A DNA stretch of 41,548 nt from a virus. The translations under genes and the position numbers were made by a program. The notes beneath the pieces are model-generated. The model was not told the origin of the DNA. It did not search any database and saw only the letters and a program-made list of their open reading frames with translations. Of this stretch, positions 21,742 to 29,129 are shown one piece after another (the stretch's first letter is position 1; every line of letters begins with the position of its first letter). Location of the stretch: positions 1-41,548 of the IMG/VR virus record IMGVR_UViG_3300049927_000157. One strand, written 5' to 3'.

Positions 21742-22229
21742 GCGAGCCAGCCGTCCTCGTGGAGCGTCGCTCCGCGCTCCGGTCGCGCATGGACGAGATC
21801 GAGGTCGCCATCCAGACGACGACGGCGGCGCGCGAGCGGCTGCGTGACGACGACGAGGACGAGCACGTTCGCCTCTCGTTCAGGCTCGGGGAGCTCCTGC
21901 AGGCTGCGGCCCGCCAGAGCGACCTGCTCCGCGACCTGGAGCGCCCGTCCATGGTGCTCATGTACGAGAACGAGGAGCGCGCCGCCGTGCAGAGGTCGAT
22001 CCGCGAGACGCCGGAGGGGCATGTCGTGGTCGTCCCGGACGCCCCGGCCGGCCTGGAGTCGAAGTCGCGTGAGGAGATCATCCACGTGCTGCGATCGAAG
22101 CAGAAGTGCACGTGGCAGCAGATCGTCGACTTCCTCGTCTCCAACGGCGTGCCGACCGCCAAGGGCGGGAAGTGGACGACGTCAGGCGTGTACCAGATGC
22201 ACAAGAAGGGCTTCCGCACCACGGACTGA
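21738..22229 (+). CDS. Coiled-coil protein with recombinase-like C-terminal HTH
   Basis: 163 aa. N-terminal charged coiled coil (about 1-75). The C-terminal segment (about 112-163) has TWQQIVDFLVSNGVPTAKGG followed by KWTTSGVYQMHKKG, the pattern of the helical DNA-binding part of large serine recombinases, without any catalytic domain. A DNA-binding regulator, perhaps of late transcription given its place just before the capsid gene; inferred. Confidence 0.6.
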   Translation: MSEPAVLVERRSALRSRMDEIEVAIQTTTAARERLRDDDEDEHVRLSFRLGELLQAAARQSDLLRDLERPSMVLMYENEERAAVQRSIRETPEGHVVVVPDAPAGLESKSREEIIHVLRSKQKCTWQQIVDFLVSNGVPTAKGGKWTTSGVYQMHKKGFRTTD

Positions 22230-22253
22230 CGCGCGCTCACGGGGGGCTGCGGC

Positions 22254-22259
22254 TAATAT
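22254..22259 (+). promoter_or_regulatory. Leaderless-type -10 hexamer, major capsid gene
   Basis: TAATAT, then 7 bases to ATG 22267; no Shine-Dalgarno. The closest to the TATAAT consensus among the set, with the same hexamer and spacing as at 25355. Confidence 0.65.
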
Positions 22260-22266
22260 CCCCGCC

Positions 22267-23196
22267 ATGAGCTACAACGAGACGATCGACAGGACGGGCG
22301 CGGAAGCGCTCATCCCGGAGGAGTTCAGCAACGACGTGATCTCGGCAGCGACCGAGGCCTCGGCGGCCCTGAACCTCTTCCCGCGGGTGACCATGTCTTC
22401 CAAGACTCGTCGCCTGCCGGTTCTCGCAGCCCTCCCGGTCGCGTACTGGGTCGACGGCGACACCGGCTACAAGCAGACCACGAAGGCCGAGTGGGAGAAG
22501 AAGATCCTCACAGCTGAGGAGCTCGCCACGATCGTCCCGATCCCGGAGGCCGTGCTCGACGATGCGGACTTCGACATCTGGGGCGACCTCAAGCCTCGCA
22601 TCGCGGAAGCGATCGGGCGCCTCGTCGACTCCGCGGTGCTCTTCGGCACCGACAAGCCGGCGTCCTTCGGGCAGGACCTGTACCACGGCGCGGAAGGCGC
22701 CGACAACGTCGCGTACCTCGGGACCAACTCCCAGGGCGACGGCGGCGTTGCGCAAGACCTGAACGACGTGATGGCGCTGGTCGAGGCCGACGGCTTCGAC
22801 GTGAACGGCTTCATCGCGCCCCGCACGTTCCGCGCCATCCTTCGTGGCGCACGCGACACGCTCGGGCAGAAGCTGCTCGACGTCTCGCAGAACGAGATCG
22901 AGGGGCAGCCGCTGCGGTACGTGGCGTCTGGCCTGTGGGACAACGCCGACCTCTTCGCCGGCGACTTCACGAAGGGCGTCCTCGGCGTCCGCCGCGACAT
23001 CAGCTACAAGATGCTCACGGAGGCCGTCATTCAGGACCCCGCCACGGGTGACATCGTGTACAACCTCGCACAGCAGGACATGGTCGCACTTCGCGTGACC
23101 TTCCGCTGCGCCTGGCAGGTCGCGAACCCTGTGACGCGCTCGAACCCGGACGAGGCCACGCGCTTCCCGTTCGCGCTCCTGCACGCACAGAGCTGA
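22267..23196 (+). CDS. Major capsid protein (HK97 fold)
   Basis: 309 aa. Typical HK97-type sequence: IPEEFSNDVISAATEASAAL, hydrophobic strand LPVLAALPVAYWVDGD, IVPIPEAVLDDADFDIWGDL (spine helix region), IGRLVDSAVLFGTDKP, and a C-terminal beta region with RVTFRCAWQVANP. No separate protease gene or prohead propeptide recognised; the scaffold is a separate gene (17521). Followed by a strong hairpin terminator. Confidence 0.92.
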   Translation: MSYNETIDRTGAEALIPEEFSNDVISAATEASAALNLFPRVTMSSKTRRLPVLAALPVAYWVDGDTGYKQTTKAEWEKKILTAEELATIVPIPEAVLDDADFDIWGDLKPRIAEAIGRLVDSAVLFGTDKPASFGQDLYHGAEGADNVAYLGTNSQGDGGVAQDLNDVMALVEADGFDVNGFIAPRTFRAILRGARDTLGQKLLDVSQNEIEGQPLRYVASGLWDNADLFAGDFTKGVLGVRRDISYKMLTEAVIQDPATGDIVYNLAQQDMVALRVTFRCAWQVANPVTRSNPDEATRFPFALLHAQS

Positions 23197-23221
23197 TCGA
23201 CCTGACACGACAGCAGTAACG

Positions 23222-23251
23222 GTAGGGGCGCTCAGGGATGGGCGCCCCTAC
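23222..23251 (+). terminator. Hairpin terminator after the capsid gene
   Basis: GTAGGGGCGC (23222-23231) and GCGCCCCTAC (23242-23251) form a perfect 10-bp GC-rich stem with a 10-base loop, 25 bases after the capsid stop, followed by TATT. The 3' arm overlaps the TACTAT hexamer of the next gene, so termination and re-initiation meet here. Confidence 0.75.
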
Positions 23252-23254
23252 TAT
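23249..23254 (+). promoter_or_regulatory. Leaderless-type -10 hexamer, glycosyltransferase gene
   Basis: TACTAT, then 6 bases to GTG 23261; first two bases lie in the terminator arm. Confidence 0.5.
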
Positions 23255-23260
23255 TCGCGG

Positions 23261-23998
23261 GTGGAACACGAGCTCTGGCTGGTCACGCCGGCATTCCAGC
23301 GCCTGGCGATGACCGCCGTCTGCCTCAGGCAGCGCCGCGAGCTTTGCGACGCACTCTCCGACGCCGGCATAGCGGCCACGTGCGTCGTCGTGGCCAACGA
23401 CGAGAACCTGGAGCTGGCCGCAGAGCTGGGCTTCCACACCGTCGAGGTCAACAACTCGTGGCTCGGGCGCAAGTTCAGCGCCGGCTACAAGTACGCGCTC
23501 GCGAGGGGCGCGACCCACCTGATGCCGATCGGCTCCGACTCCTGGATGGACCCGGCCGTCGTCCTCGCGCTCGACCTCTCCCTGCCCGTCCTCTGGGGCA
23601 CCGAGCGGCTGACCTCGGTCCGCCCAGACGGCCAAGAGCGGCTGGAGCTGAGATTCCGCAACACCATAGGCTTCGGGATCGCCTCGGTCTATCCCAGGGC
23701 CTCGATGGCCGACGTGCCCTACCCCTGCGCGCCGAACATCAAGCGCGGCTGCGACACGTCGACCTACAACCGCACCGCTCGAGCCAAGGGAATGGAGACG
23801 CGCTACAGCGACGTCCACCCGCACGAGTACACGGACTTCAAGTCGCCAGACGTCCAGGTCACGAAGTACGACGTGCTAAAGGCTCGCTGGCGCAGGAACA
23901 CTGTCAAGAGCGTGACCGGCGACGAGGTCTTCGACGGGCTGGTCCCGACGTACGGCGCCGAGCTAGTCGCCGAGCTACGTGGCGTGTATGGACTCTGA
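23261..23998 (+). CDS. GT2-like glycosyltransferase (GT-A fold)
   Basis: 245 aa. N-terminal nucleotide-sugar-binding half: LWLVTPAFQRLAMT, CVVVANDENLELAAELGFHT, then NNSWLGRKFSAGYKYALARG and MPIGSDSWMDPA, where GSD replaces a classical DXD metal motif (Asp93). The overall pattern fits family 2 glycosyltransferases. The C-terminal half has Trp/Arg-rich acceptor-binding candidates. Directly follows the capsid gene terminator and overlaps the acetyltransferase-like gene by 11 bases, so it heads a three-gene sugar cassette. Donor sugar and acceptor are unknown. Confidence 0.75.
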   Translation: MEHELWLVTPAFQRLAMTAVCLRQRRELCDALSDAGIAATCVVVANDENLELAAELGFHTVEVNNSWLGRKFSAGYKYALARGATHLMPIGSDSWMDPAVVLALDLSLPVLWGTERLTSVRPDGQERLELRFRNTIGFGIASVYPRASMADVPYPCAPNIKRGCDTSTYNRTARAKGMETRYSDVHPHEYTDFKSPDVQVTKYDVLKARWRRNTVKSVTGDEVFDGLVPTYGAELVAELRGVYGL

Positions 23999-24620
23999 GA
24001 CCCGGCGCGCATTCGTCGGCCTCGAGCCGGGGTGCACAGACGCGTGCGCGACCCACGTCGCACGCGAGTACGGTGAGAAGTCCTTCTACCACTCGCCCAG
24101 GCACCCGCTATCGCTGGTCGACCTACCAGCCGCCGGCACGAGGGTGTCGCGCTACAACTCGCGCCGCTGCGAGCGCCTCGGCTACCGGCACGAGATCATC
24201 GACCGCGCCGACTGGGCAGACGACCTGCACGCGCTCCGCTCCTCAGCGCCAGAGCGCCAAGGGCGCGCAATGCCGCTCGCCTACCTCGAGCGCCAGGAGT
24301 ACGCGCACGACATCCTCTCCGGCTGCCAGCAGCACACAGCCGTGATCCACGGCGTAATAGGCGAGGACGGGCACCTGGCCGCGTACGCGCAGGTCGTGCA
24401 GTCGTCGGAGGTGGCCAGGGTCAACACGATCCTCGGGCACGACGCCAGGATGCGCGACGGTGTGGTCTGGCTCCTCGTGCGATCGTTCCTCGACTGGCAC
24501 CAAGCTAGGGGCGCGACCTTCGGCCTCTACTACACGCACGCGTCCGGGCACGGCGACGGGCTGCGGTACTTCAAGGAGCGCAACGGCTTCTATCCCGCCA
24601 CGGTAGAGTGGGCGCTGTGA
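23988..24620 (+). CDS. GNAT-like acyltransferase
   Basis: 210 aa. YNSRRCERLGYRHEIIDR and the central strands (HTAVIHGVIGEDGHLAAYAQ, VARVNTILGHDARM) followed by VVWLLVRSFLDWHQARGATF and RYFKERNGFYP fit an N-acetyltransferase (GNAT) fold, with the last part resembling the acceptor end of the fold. No classic Q/RxxGxG/A loop is obvious, so the family assignment is moderate. ATG 23988; coupled by GTGA to the deacetylase gene. With that enzyme it could exchange acyl groups on an amino sugar. Confidence 0.6.
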   Translation: MDSETRRAFVGLEPGCTDACATHVAREYGEKSFYHSPRHPLSLVDLPAAGTRVSRYNSRRCERLGYRHEIIDRADWADDLHALRSSAPERQGRAMPLAYLERQEYAHDILSGCQQHTAVIHGVIGEDGHLAAYAQVVQSSEVARVNTILGHDARMRDGVVWLLVRSFLDWHQARGATFGLYYTHASGHGDGLRYFKERNGFYPATVEWAL

Positions 24621-25351
24621 ACGAGTGCGCGCCATTCTCCCCCAGCGACCTCGCCGAGCTCGACCACCAGATCCTCGCGCCCGCGGGCGCTGTCATCCCG
24701 TGCCGCGAGGCGTTCTCAGGCAACCTGCGCTCCGATACGGTCGTGCTCAGGCACGACGTCGACGCGAACGAGGGGTCGTTCCAGTGCGCGGTCGACCTAG
24801 CGCGCTGGGAGGCGGACCGCGGCTACAGGTCAACGTACTACATGCTCCACACCGCGCCGTACTGGATGGCTAAGGGCTTCTACCACGGCGTGCGCGAGAT
24901 AGCCAGGCTCGGGCACGAGATCGGCATCCACGCGGACGCAGTCGGGTTCGCCGTGGAGTTTGGCGGCTCGCCGGACGAGATCCTGCGCCAGGCGCTGGAC
25001 GAACTCAGGCGCTCGGGTGTGGTCGTCACAGGCGTGGCGGCGCACGGCAATGCGCTGTGCAGGAACGGCTCGCGGCTACTGTTCGTGAACGACGAGCAGT
25101 TCCTCGACTGCCCGCGGCCGGAGGCCGGAGCACCAGGGCGCACAGTCTGCGGCGTCGCGCTCGACCCACGGCCGCTCGCCAGCTACGGACTGGCGTACGC
25201 CGCGGAGCGCATACCACACGGCTGGAGGCTGAGCGACAGCGGCGGCCGCTGGTCTGTCCCGTTTGCTGAGGCGGCAAACAGTCTCGCAGAGGGCGACCGC
25301 GGGCAGCTTCACTTCCTCATGCACCCAGACCACTGGACCCGGGCCCTCTGA
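24617..25351 (+). CDS. Polysaccharide deacetylase-like (CE4/NodB homology) protein
   Basis: 244 aa. NodB-type features: VVLRHDVDANEGSF (motif 1, HDVD at about 46-49), LGHEIGIHAD (His at about 100 and 105, metal ligands), VAAHGNAL and, near the C-terminus, FLMHPDHW. These carbohydrate esterase 4 relatives remove N- or O-acetyl groups using a metal Asp-His-His triad. No signal peptide, so it acts in the cytoplasm, unlike most wall deacetylases. GTG start overlapping the GNAT stop (a TAGAGT hexamer also sits 7 bases before). Confidence 0.75.
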   Translation: MNECAPFSPSDLAELDHQILAPAGAVIPCREAFSGNLRSDTVVLRHDVDANEGSFQCAVDLARWEADRGYRSTYYMLHTAPYWMAKGFYHGVREIARLGHEIGIHADAVGFAVEFGGSPDEILRQALDELRRSGVVVTGVAAHGNALCRNGSRLLFVNDEQFLDCPRPEAGAPGRTVCGVALDPRPLASYGLAYAAERIPHGWRLSDSGGRWSVPFAEAANSLAEGDRGQLHFLMHPDHWTRAL

Positions 25352-25354
25352 CCG

Positions 25355-25360
25355 TAATAT
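25355..25360 (+). promoter_or_regulatory. Leaderless-type -10 hexamer, gene 25368
   Basis: TAATAT, then 7 bases to ATG 25368; identical hexamer and spacing to the capsid gene. Confidence 0.65.
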
Positions 25361-25367
25361 TCAGGGC

Positions 25368-25736
25368 ATGACGGTCCTCACGTCGCAACAGCAGCTGGAG
25401 CTAATGCTCGCGAACACGCTCCAGCCGGTCCTTGACCAGGACGCGCTAGACACGCTGCTCGCCGACGCGCAGATTCGCGACACGCACGGCCGGTGGGTCG
25501 ACGATCCAGACTACGTGGAGACGTACGACCTCAACCGCGCCGCCGGCAAGGGCTGGCGCATCAAGGCCGGCATGGTCGCCGCCGACTACACGATCACGGT
25601 CGAGGGCCGCGCCCTGAACCGCGCCGAGATGATCGAGCACTTTCTCACGATGGCGAAGCAGTACGAGAAGAAGGCCGGCGTGCGCAGTGCCAAGCTGACG
25701 GACGACGCCGACCGAACGACTCTCTGGACCCGGTGA
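25368..25736 (+). CDS. Head-tail connector (adaptor) protein
   Basis: 122 aa. Helical N-terminus, then NRAAGKGWRIKAGMVAADYT and a long charged helix (IEHFLTMAKQYEKKAGVR). Size and place directly after the capsid module and before tail-completion genes suggest the adaptor ring on the portal. Assigned by synteny. Confidence 0.6.
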   Translation: MTVLTSQQQLELMLANTLQPVLDQDALDTLLADAQIRDTHGRWVDDPDYVETYDLNRAAGKGWRIKAGMVAADYTITVEGRALNRAEMIEHFLTMAKQYEKKAGVRSAKLTDDADRTTLWTR

Positions 25737-25737
25737 C

Positions 25738-26118
25738 ATGCTGCACGACTGGGAGATCGCACGCGCTGCGACCGAGCTCGCCCGCACGATGCCGGACCTC
25801 TGTGACATCTACCGCCGGTCCGGCGGCGATGGCTTCGGCGGCGGCGGCTCTGACTTCGGCGACCCGCACGCTGAGGGCGTCGCGGTGAGCGTCGAGCCAC
25901 TGGCAGTCGGCCCGTTCAAGGACCACGTCGGCAGCGCCGGCCGCGAGTTCACAGACGAGGTGCAGTTCGAGCTCGCGTTCCCGCTCGGCACTGACGTCGA
26001 GGACGGGGACATGATCGACGTGAGCTCGATGGGCGACGCGCAGATCACCGTGCGCATGGTCGAGCACCCGGAGTCCTGGGACATGATGGTCAAGGCGCAG
26101 GGGACGCTCACGCGATGA
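25738..26118 (+). CDS. Head closure/stopper-like protein
   Basis: 126 aa. A helix (WEIARAATELARTM), a Gly-rich loop (GGDGFGGGGSDFG) and a beta barrel-like part (VAVSVEPLAVG, VQFELAFPLGTDVEDGDMID, AQITVRMVE). SPP1 gp16-like stoppers have this size and character. Overlaps the next gene by ATGA. Confidence 0.6.
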   Translation: MLHDWEIARAATELARTMPDLCDIYRRSGGDGFGGGGSDFGDPHAEGVAVSVEPLAVGPFKDHVGSAGREFTDEVQFELAFPLGTDVEDGDMIDVSSMGDAQITVRMVEHPESWDMMVKAQGTLTR

Positions 26119-26996
26119 CCGACCTCATCCCAGACGAGTACGAGGCCGGCGAGTGGATCCGCGCGACGCTGGAGGCCGCAGGCGTGATCGGATCCGACGC
26201 CCTCGCGACCGGCGCGTTCCTCGACGTCATCCCGGGCGAGGCCCGGCTGCCGGCCGTGCGCTTCGGCGTGCAGGCCAGGAACGACGTGCGCACTAACTCG
26301 CAGCACATCGCCGTCTCCAAGTGGGACTTCCTCGTGCTGGGCTGCGTCGAGGCGCACAACGTCGCCGACTCGTCCGCGCTCGCGAAGGCGATCCACGCGG
26401 CGCTCCACAGGGCCAACGGGAGGACCGACAACCTGCGCGTCGTCGCGTGCACGAGGACCTCGACGTTCTCGTTCACCTCCAAGGAGGCCGGCAAGCTGTT
26501 CCGCCTCGGCGGGGGAGTGTACGAGATCATCGGGCAGGCCGTCGCGCCGGAGCCGGCCACGACAATCGTCGAGTTCGACGCGGGGCCGGTCGCGCTCCCG
26601 CCAGCCCTCGCGGCCGCGATCCAGCAGGTGCTCACCAACAACGCGGAGGACGAGCCCTCAATCCCAGGCCTCGGGATGGGCTTCGTGTTCGTCGATACAG
26701 GGAGCGGCTCATTCCAGGTCGGCTGGCAGGGAGCCGGCACAGGCCAATGGGACTCGACCCCGACCGGCGTCACAAGCGGCGACGTGACGGCCTCCCGCGC
26801 GACCATGGAGGCTGCCATGCTGACGAACGCTGCCGTCCCATACGGCGCGGAGGGGATGGGCTTCCTCGGCACTATCACGACCGCATACGGCGAGTGGATC
26901 GTGTACGCCACGCGCCCGGGCGTCGCGGTCAACAACGACACGTACGAGGTCGACTCCACGACCGCCGACACGGGCGACTTCCCCATCACGCCATGA
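26115..26996 (+). CDS. Tail completion protein with extra C-terminal domain
   Basis: 293 aa. The first 150 residues fit a tail-terminator-like fold (EWIRATLEAAGVIGS, AVRFGVQARNDVRT, KWDFLVLGCVEAHN, RVVACTRTSTFSFTSKE). The C-terminal half (from about 155) is separate: GMGFVFVDTGSGSFQVGWQG and ASRATMEAAMLTNAAVPYGA, a beta-rich add-on that could decorate the connector. Longer than ordinary terminators (about 130-150 aa). ATGA at both ends. Confidence 0.6.
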   Translation: MTDLIPDEYEAGEWIRATLEAAGVIGSDALATGAFLDVIPGEARLPAVRFGVQARNDVRTNSQHIAVSKWDFLVLGCVEAHNVADSSALAKAIHAALHRANGRTDNLRVVACTRTSTFSFTSKEAGKLFRLGGGVYEIIGQAVAPEPATTIVEFDAGPVALPPALAAAIQQVLTNNAEDEPSIPGLGMGFVFVDTGSGSFQVGWQGAGTGQWDSTPTGVTSGDVTASRATMEAAMLTNAAVPYGAEGMGFLGTITTAYGEWIVYATRPGVAVNNDTYEVDSTTADTGDFPITP

Positions 26997-27301
26997 TCCA
27001 GATGCGCCTCGTCATGAACCGCGTGCCGCAGGTTACCGCCAGCACCGTGGCGAGGGCTGAGGAGGCCGCTGTCGCGACGCGCGAGCTGATCGCGAAGAAG
27101 GCCGAGGAGAACGCCCCCGTCCTGACCGGCGAGCTGGAGCGGTCGATCGACGTCGAGGGCGACGAGGTCCGCGTCAAGTCAGACCACGGGCTGGAGGTCG
27201 AGTTCGGCACTGTCTTCATGGCCGCGGAGCCGTTCTTCAGGCCTGCGATCCGGGACGGCGAGAAGCTGCTGGCCGCCATGGTGCGTGACCTCATCGTCTA
27301 G
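26993..27301 (+). CDS. HK97 gp10-like tail protein
   Basis: 102 aa. Features of the HK97 gp10 family: long N-terminal helix, then APVLTGELERSIDVE, a strand, and LEVEFGTVFMAAEPFFRPAI. It helps complete the tail-to-head junction. ATGA overlap with the previous gene. Confidence 0.85.
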   Translation: MIQMRLVMNRVPQVTASTVARAEEAAVATRELIAKKAEENAPVLTGELERSIDVEGDEVRVKSDHGLEVEFGTVFMAAEPFFRPAIRDGEKLLAAMVRDLIV

Positions 27302-27312
27302 GGCCCCGCAGA

Positions 27313-27318
27313 CAGAAT
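27313..27318 (+). promoter_or_regulatory. Leaderless-type -10 hexamer, tail tube gene
   Basis: CAGAAT, then 7 bases to ATG 27326. Favours 27326 over the in-frame ATG at 27317. Confidence 0.4.
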
Positions 27319-27325
27319 GGCTGGC

Positions 27326-28327
27326 ATGACTGAACGCGCATTCGTAACCCAGGGTGTACAGCTCGGCGTCGAGGCCACTCCGGGCGACGGCGCGGCGGCT
27401 GACCTCCTCATCAACAGCTTCACGATCGAGCCCGGAGTCAAGGTCGACATGGCGCGCTTCCGCCCGACCGGACAGAAGCTCGAATCGATCATCACCCCGA
27501 GCAAGGAGTGGATCGAGTGCAAGGTGAAGGGCCTCGCGTCGTACAGCGAGCTCCAGTACCTGCTCGCAGGCGTGCTCGGGCCCAACCAGGTCTCGCACCC
27601 CGAGGCGGACGGGGCCGCCGAGCTCTGGAAGTTCAAGCTCAACGCCCGCGACGTCGACGACGTGCAGACGTACTCGTTCGAGCAGGGCGACAGCGTCAAC
27701 GCCCACAAGTTCGCCTACGGGCTCGTGACCGAGCTCGACATGACGTTCTCGCGCTCGTCCTGCGACGTCGGCGGCAACCTGATCGCCCACGCGCTCGAGG
27801 ACGGCATCACGCTCACCGCCGACCCAGTCTCGATCGAGGAGGCGCCCCTGCTCCCCGCAGAGGTAGACGTCTACCTCGACGCGACGCACGCCGGCCTGGG
27901 CACGACCAAGCTCACCCGCTCCTTCAAGGCGGACCTCAAGATGGGCGACAAGGCCGGCCCGGTGTGGACGCTTAACTCCGCGGTCGACGGCTTCGCTTCG
28001 CACGTCGAGAAGGCCCCGAAGCTGGAGCTTAAACTCCTGGTCGAGGCCGACGACGAGGGCATGGGCATCCTCAGCGAGATGCGCACGGGGAGCACGCTCT
28101 TCGTCCGCATCCAGGCGACGAGCCCGACCGAGGCGGCCCCGGGTAAGCCATACCAGCTGAAGCTGGACGGCTCCTACAAGGTCTCCGACGTCGCCCCGTT
28201 CTCCGACGAGGACGGCGTCTACGCGATCGAGTACACGCTGGCCGCGGTATACGACGCGGCGAGCGGTCTCGCCTTCGAGGCGACGCTCCGCAACAAGGAG
28301 ATCTCCCTCGCCACGCCGGTGACGTAA
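27326..28327 (+). CDS. Major tail tube protein
   Basis: 333 aa. Beta-rich, acidic, with FVTQGVQLGVEATPGDG at the N-terminus, typical of phage tail tube proteins, and a later repeat-like strand pattern (KLELKLLVEADDEGMG, LFVRIQATSPTEAAPGKPYQ). Its place right before the frameshifted chaperones and tape measure supports the call. Large for the family, suggesting an added external domain. Confidence 0.8.
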   Translation: MTERAFVTQGVQLGVEATPGDGAAADLLINSFTIEPGVKVDMARFRPTGQKLESIITPSKEWIECKVKGLASYSELQYLLAGVLGPNQVSHPEADGAAELWKFKLNARDVDDVQTYSFEQGDSVNAHKFAYGLVTELDMTFSRSSCDVGGNLIAHALEDGITLTADPVSIEEAPLLPAEVDVYLDATHAGLGTTKLTRSFKADLKMGDKAGPVWTLNSAVDGFASHVEKAPKLELKLLVEADDEGMGILSEMRTGSTLFVRIQATSPTEAAPGKPYQLKLDGSYKVSDVAPFSDEDGVYAIEYTLAAVYDAASGLAFEATLRNKEISLATPVT

Positions 28328-28328
28328 G

Positions 28329-28586
28329 TTGCCCAACTCGCACATCGAGAGCTCCGCGCCCGACGACGACCACCTCCAGGTCGAAGCGGACGCGGAGTTC
28401 TCCGCTTACCACGCCGAGCAGTACCCCGGCCCGCGCTCAATCTACGAGAACTGGGTGCCCATCATCGCGTTCTTCGGGCCGCAGCCGTACGACCAGGAGC
28501 TCAGCGAGCTGGACGCCAAGGTCGAGCAGACCAACGGCCGCCCCGGCGTGAGCGCCGGCGGGCCAACAGAGCGCGTCGACCGCTGA
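28329..28586 (+). CDS. Small acidic hypothetical protein
   Basis: 85 aa. TTG start just after the tail tube stop; no ribosome binding site and no clear hexamer. Acidic N-terminus (SSAPDDDHLQVEADAEF), a hydrophobic middle (NWVPIIAFFGPQPYDQEL), low-complexity end. Translation start uncertain. Confidence 0.5.
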   Translation: MPNSHIESSAPDDDHLQVEADAEFSAYHAEQYPGPRSIYENWVPIIAFFGPQPYDQELSELDAKVEQTNGRPGVSAGGPTERVDR

Positions 28587-28598
28587 GGCGAGCGCGGG

Positions 28599-28604
28599 CA
28601 GAGT
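28599..28604 (+). promoter_or_regulatory. Leaderless-type -10 hexamer, chaperone gene
   Basis: CAGAGT, then 7 bases to ATG 28612. Confidence 0.35.
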
Positions 28605-28611
28605 TACCCGC

Positions 28612-28932
28612 ATGAAACTTTCCGACGTATCCAAGCCCCGCACGGTCACGGTCGACTTCGGCGACGGAGACGAGCTCAACGTCACCTACTTCGCCGACCG
28701 CCTCACCCCGCGCATCGAGGCCGACCTCTCGAGCGCGACGGACTCCGCCCAGATGGTGGGCATCCTGCTGCTCGTCGTGTCCGAGTGGGACCTCCTCGAG
28801 GATGACGGCGTCACGCCGGTGCCACTGACTGAGGAGCGCCTCCGCGACCTCCCGCTGATCGTGCTCGCCCAGGCGATCCGCGCAGTGTCCGGCGACCTAG
28901 CGACAAGCGTAAAGGCCGACTCAAAAAACTGA
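28612..28932 (+). CDS. Tail assembly chaperone, short (G-type) product
   Basis: 106 aa. Acidic alpha/beta protein: VTVDFGDGDELNVTYFADRL at the start and GILLLVVSEWDLLEDDGVTP in the middle. It ends three codons after TCA in AAA AAC TGA, inside a classic slippery site. Lambda gpG-like position, between tail tube and tape measure. Binds the tape measure during tail assembly. Confidence 0.85.
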   Translation: MKLSDVSKPRTVTVDFGDGDELNVTYFADRLTPRIEADLSSATDSAQMVGILLLVVSEWDLLEDDGVTPVPLTEERLRDLPLIVLAQAIRAVSGDLATSVKADSKN

Positions 28933-29114
28933 CGAGGTACCTCGCGACGGAGGGCGCCATCGGGGAGCAGCCCGACTGGTACCCGCTGATCGCCGTGGCG
29001 AGGTACATGGGCATCGCACCGTGGGACCTGCTCGACCGCCCCTCGTACTGGCAGCGCATGGGCCTCGGCGCGATGAACGCCGAGGGCGAGGCCAGAAGTC
29101 ACAGGAGCAGCTGA
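28612..29114 (+). CDS. Tail assembly chaperone, -1 frameshift (GT-type) product
   Basis: Slippery heptamer A AAA AAC at 28923-28929, just before the zero-frame stop. A -1 slip joins the short form to KLTRYLATEGAIGEQPDWY and a further 44 residues ending at TGA 29112-29114, with YMGIAPWDLLDRPSYWQRMG typical of the T domain. Fusion length about 167 aa. This is the conserved G/GT arrangement of long-tailed phages. Confidence 0.9.
28923..28929 (+). promoter_or_regulatory. Programmed -1 ribosomal frameshift site
   Basis: AAAAAAC read as A AAA AAC in the short product's frame. Standard X XXY YYZ heptamer directly before the stop. Confidence 0.9.
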
Positions 29115-29115
29115 G

Positions 29116-29121
29116 CAGAAT
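29116..29121 (+). promoter_or_regulatory. Leaderless-type -10 hexamer, tape-measure gene
   Basis: CAGAAT, then 8 bases to ATG 29130. Confidence 0.3.
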
Positions 29122-29129
29122 GGCCCTCG

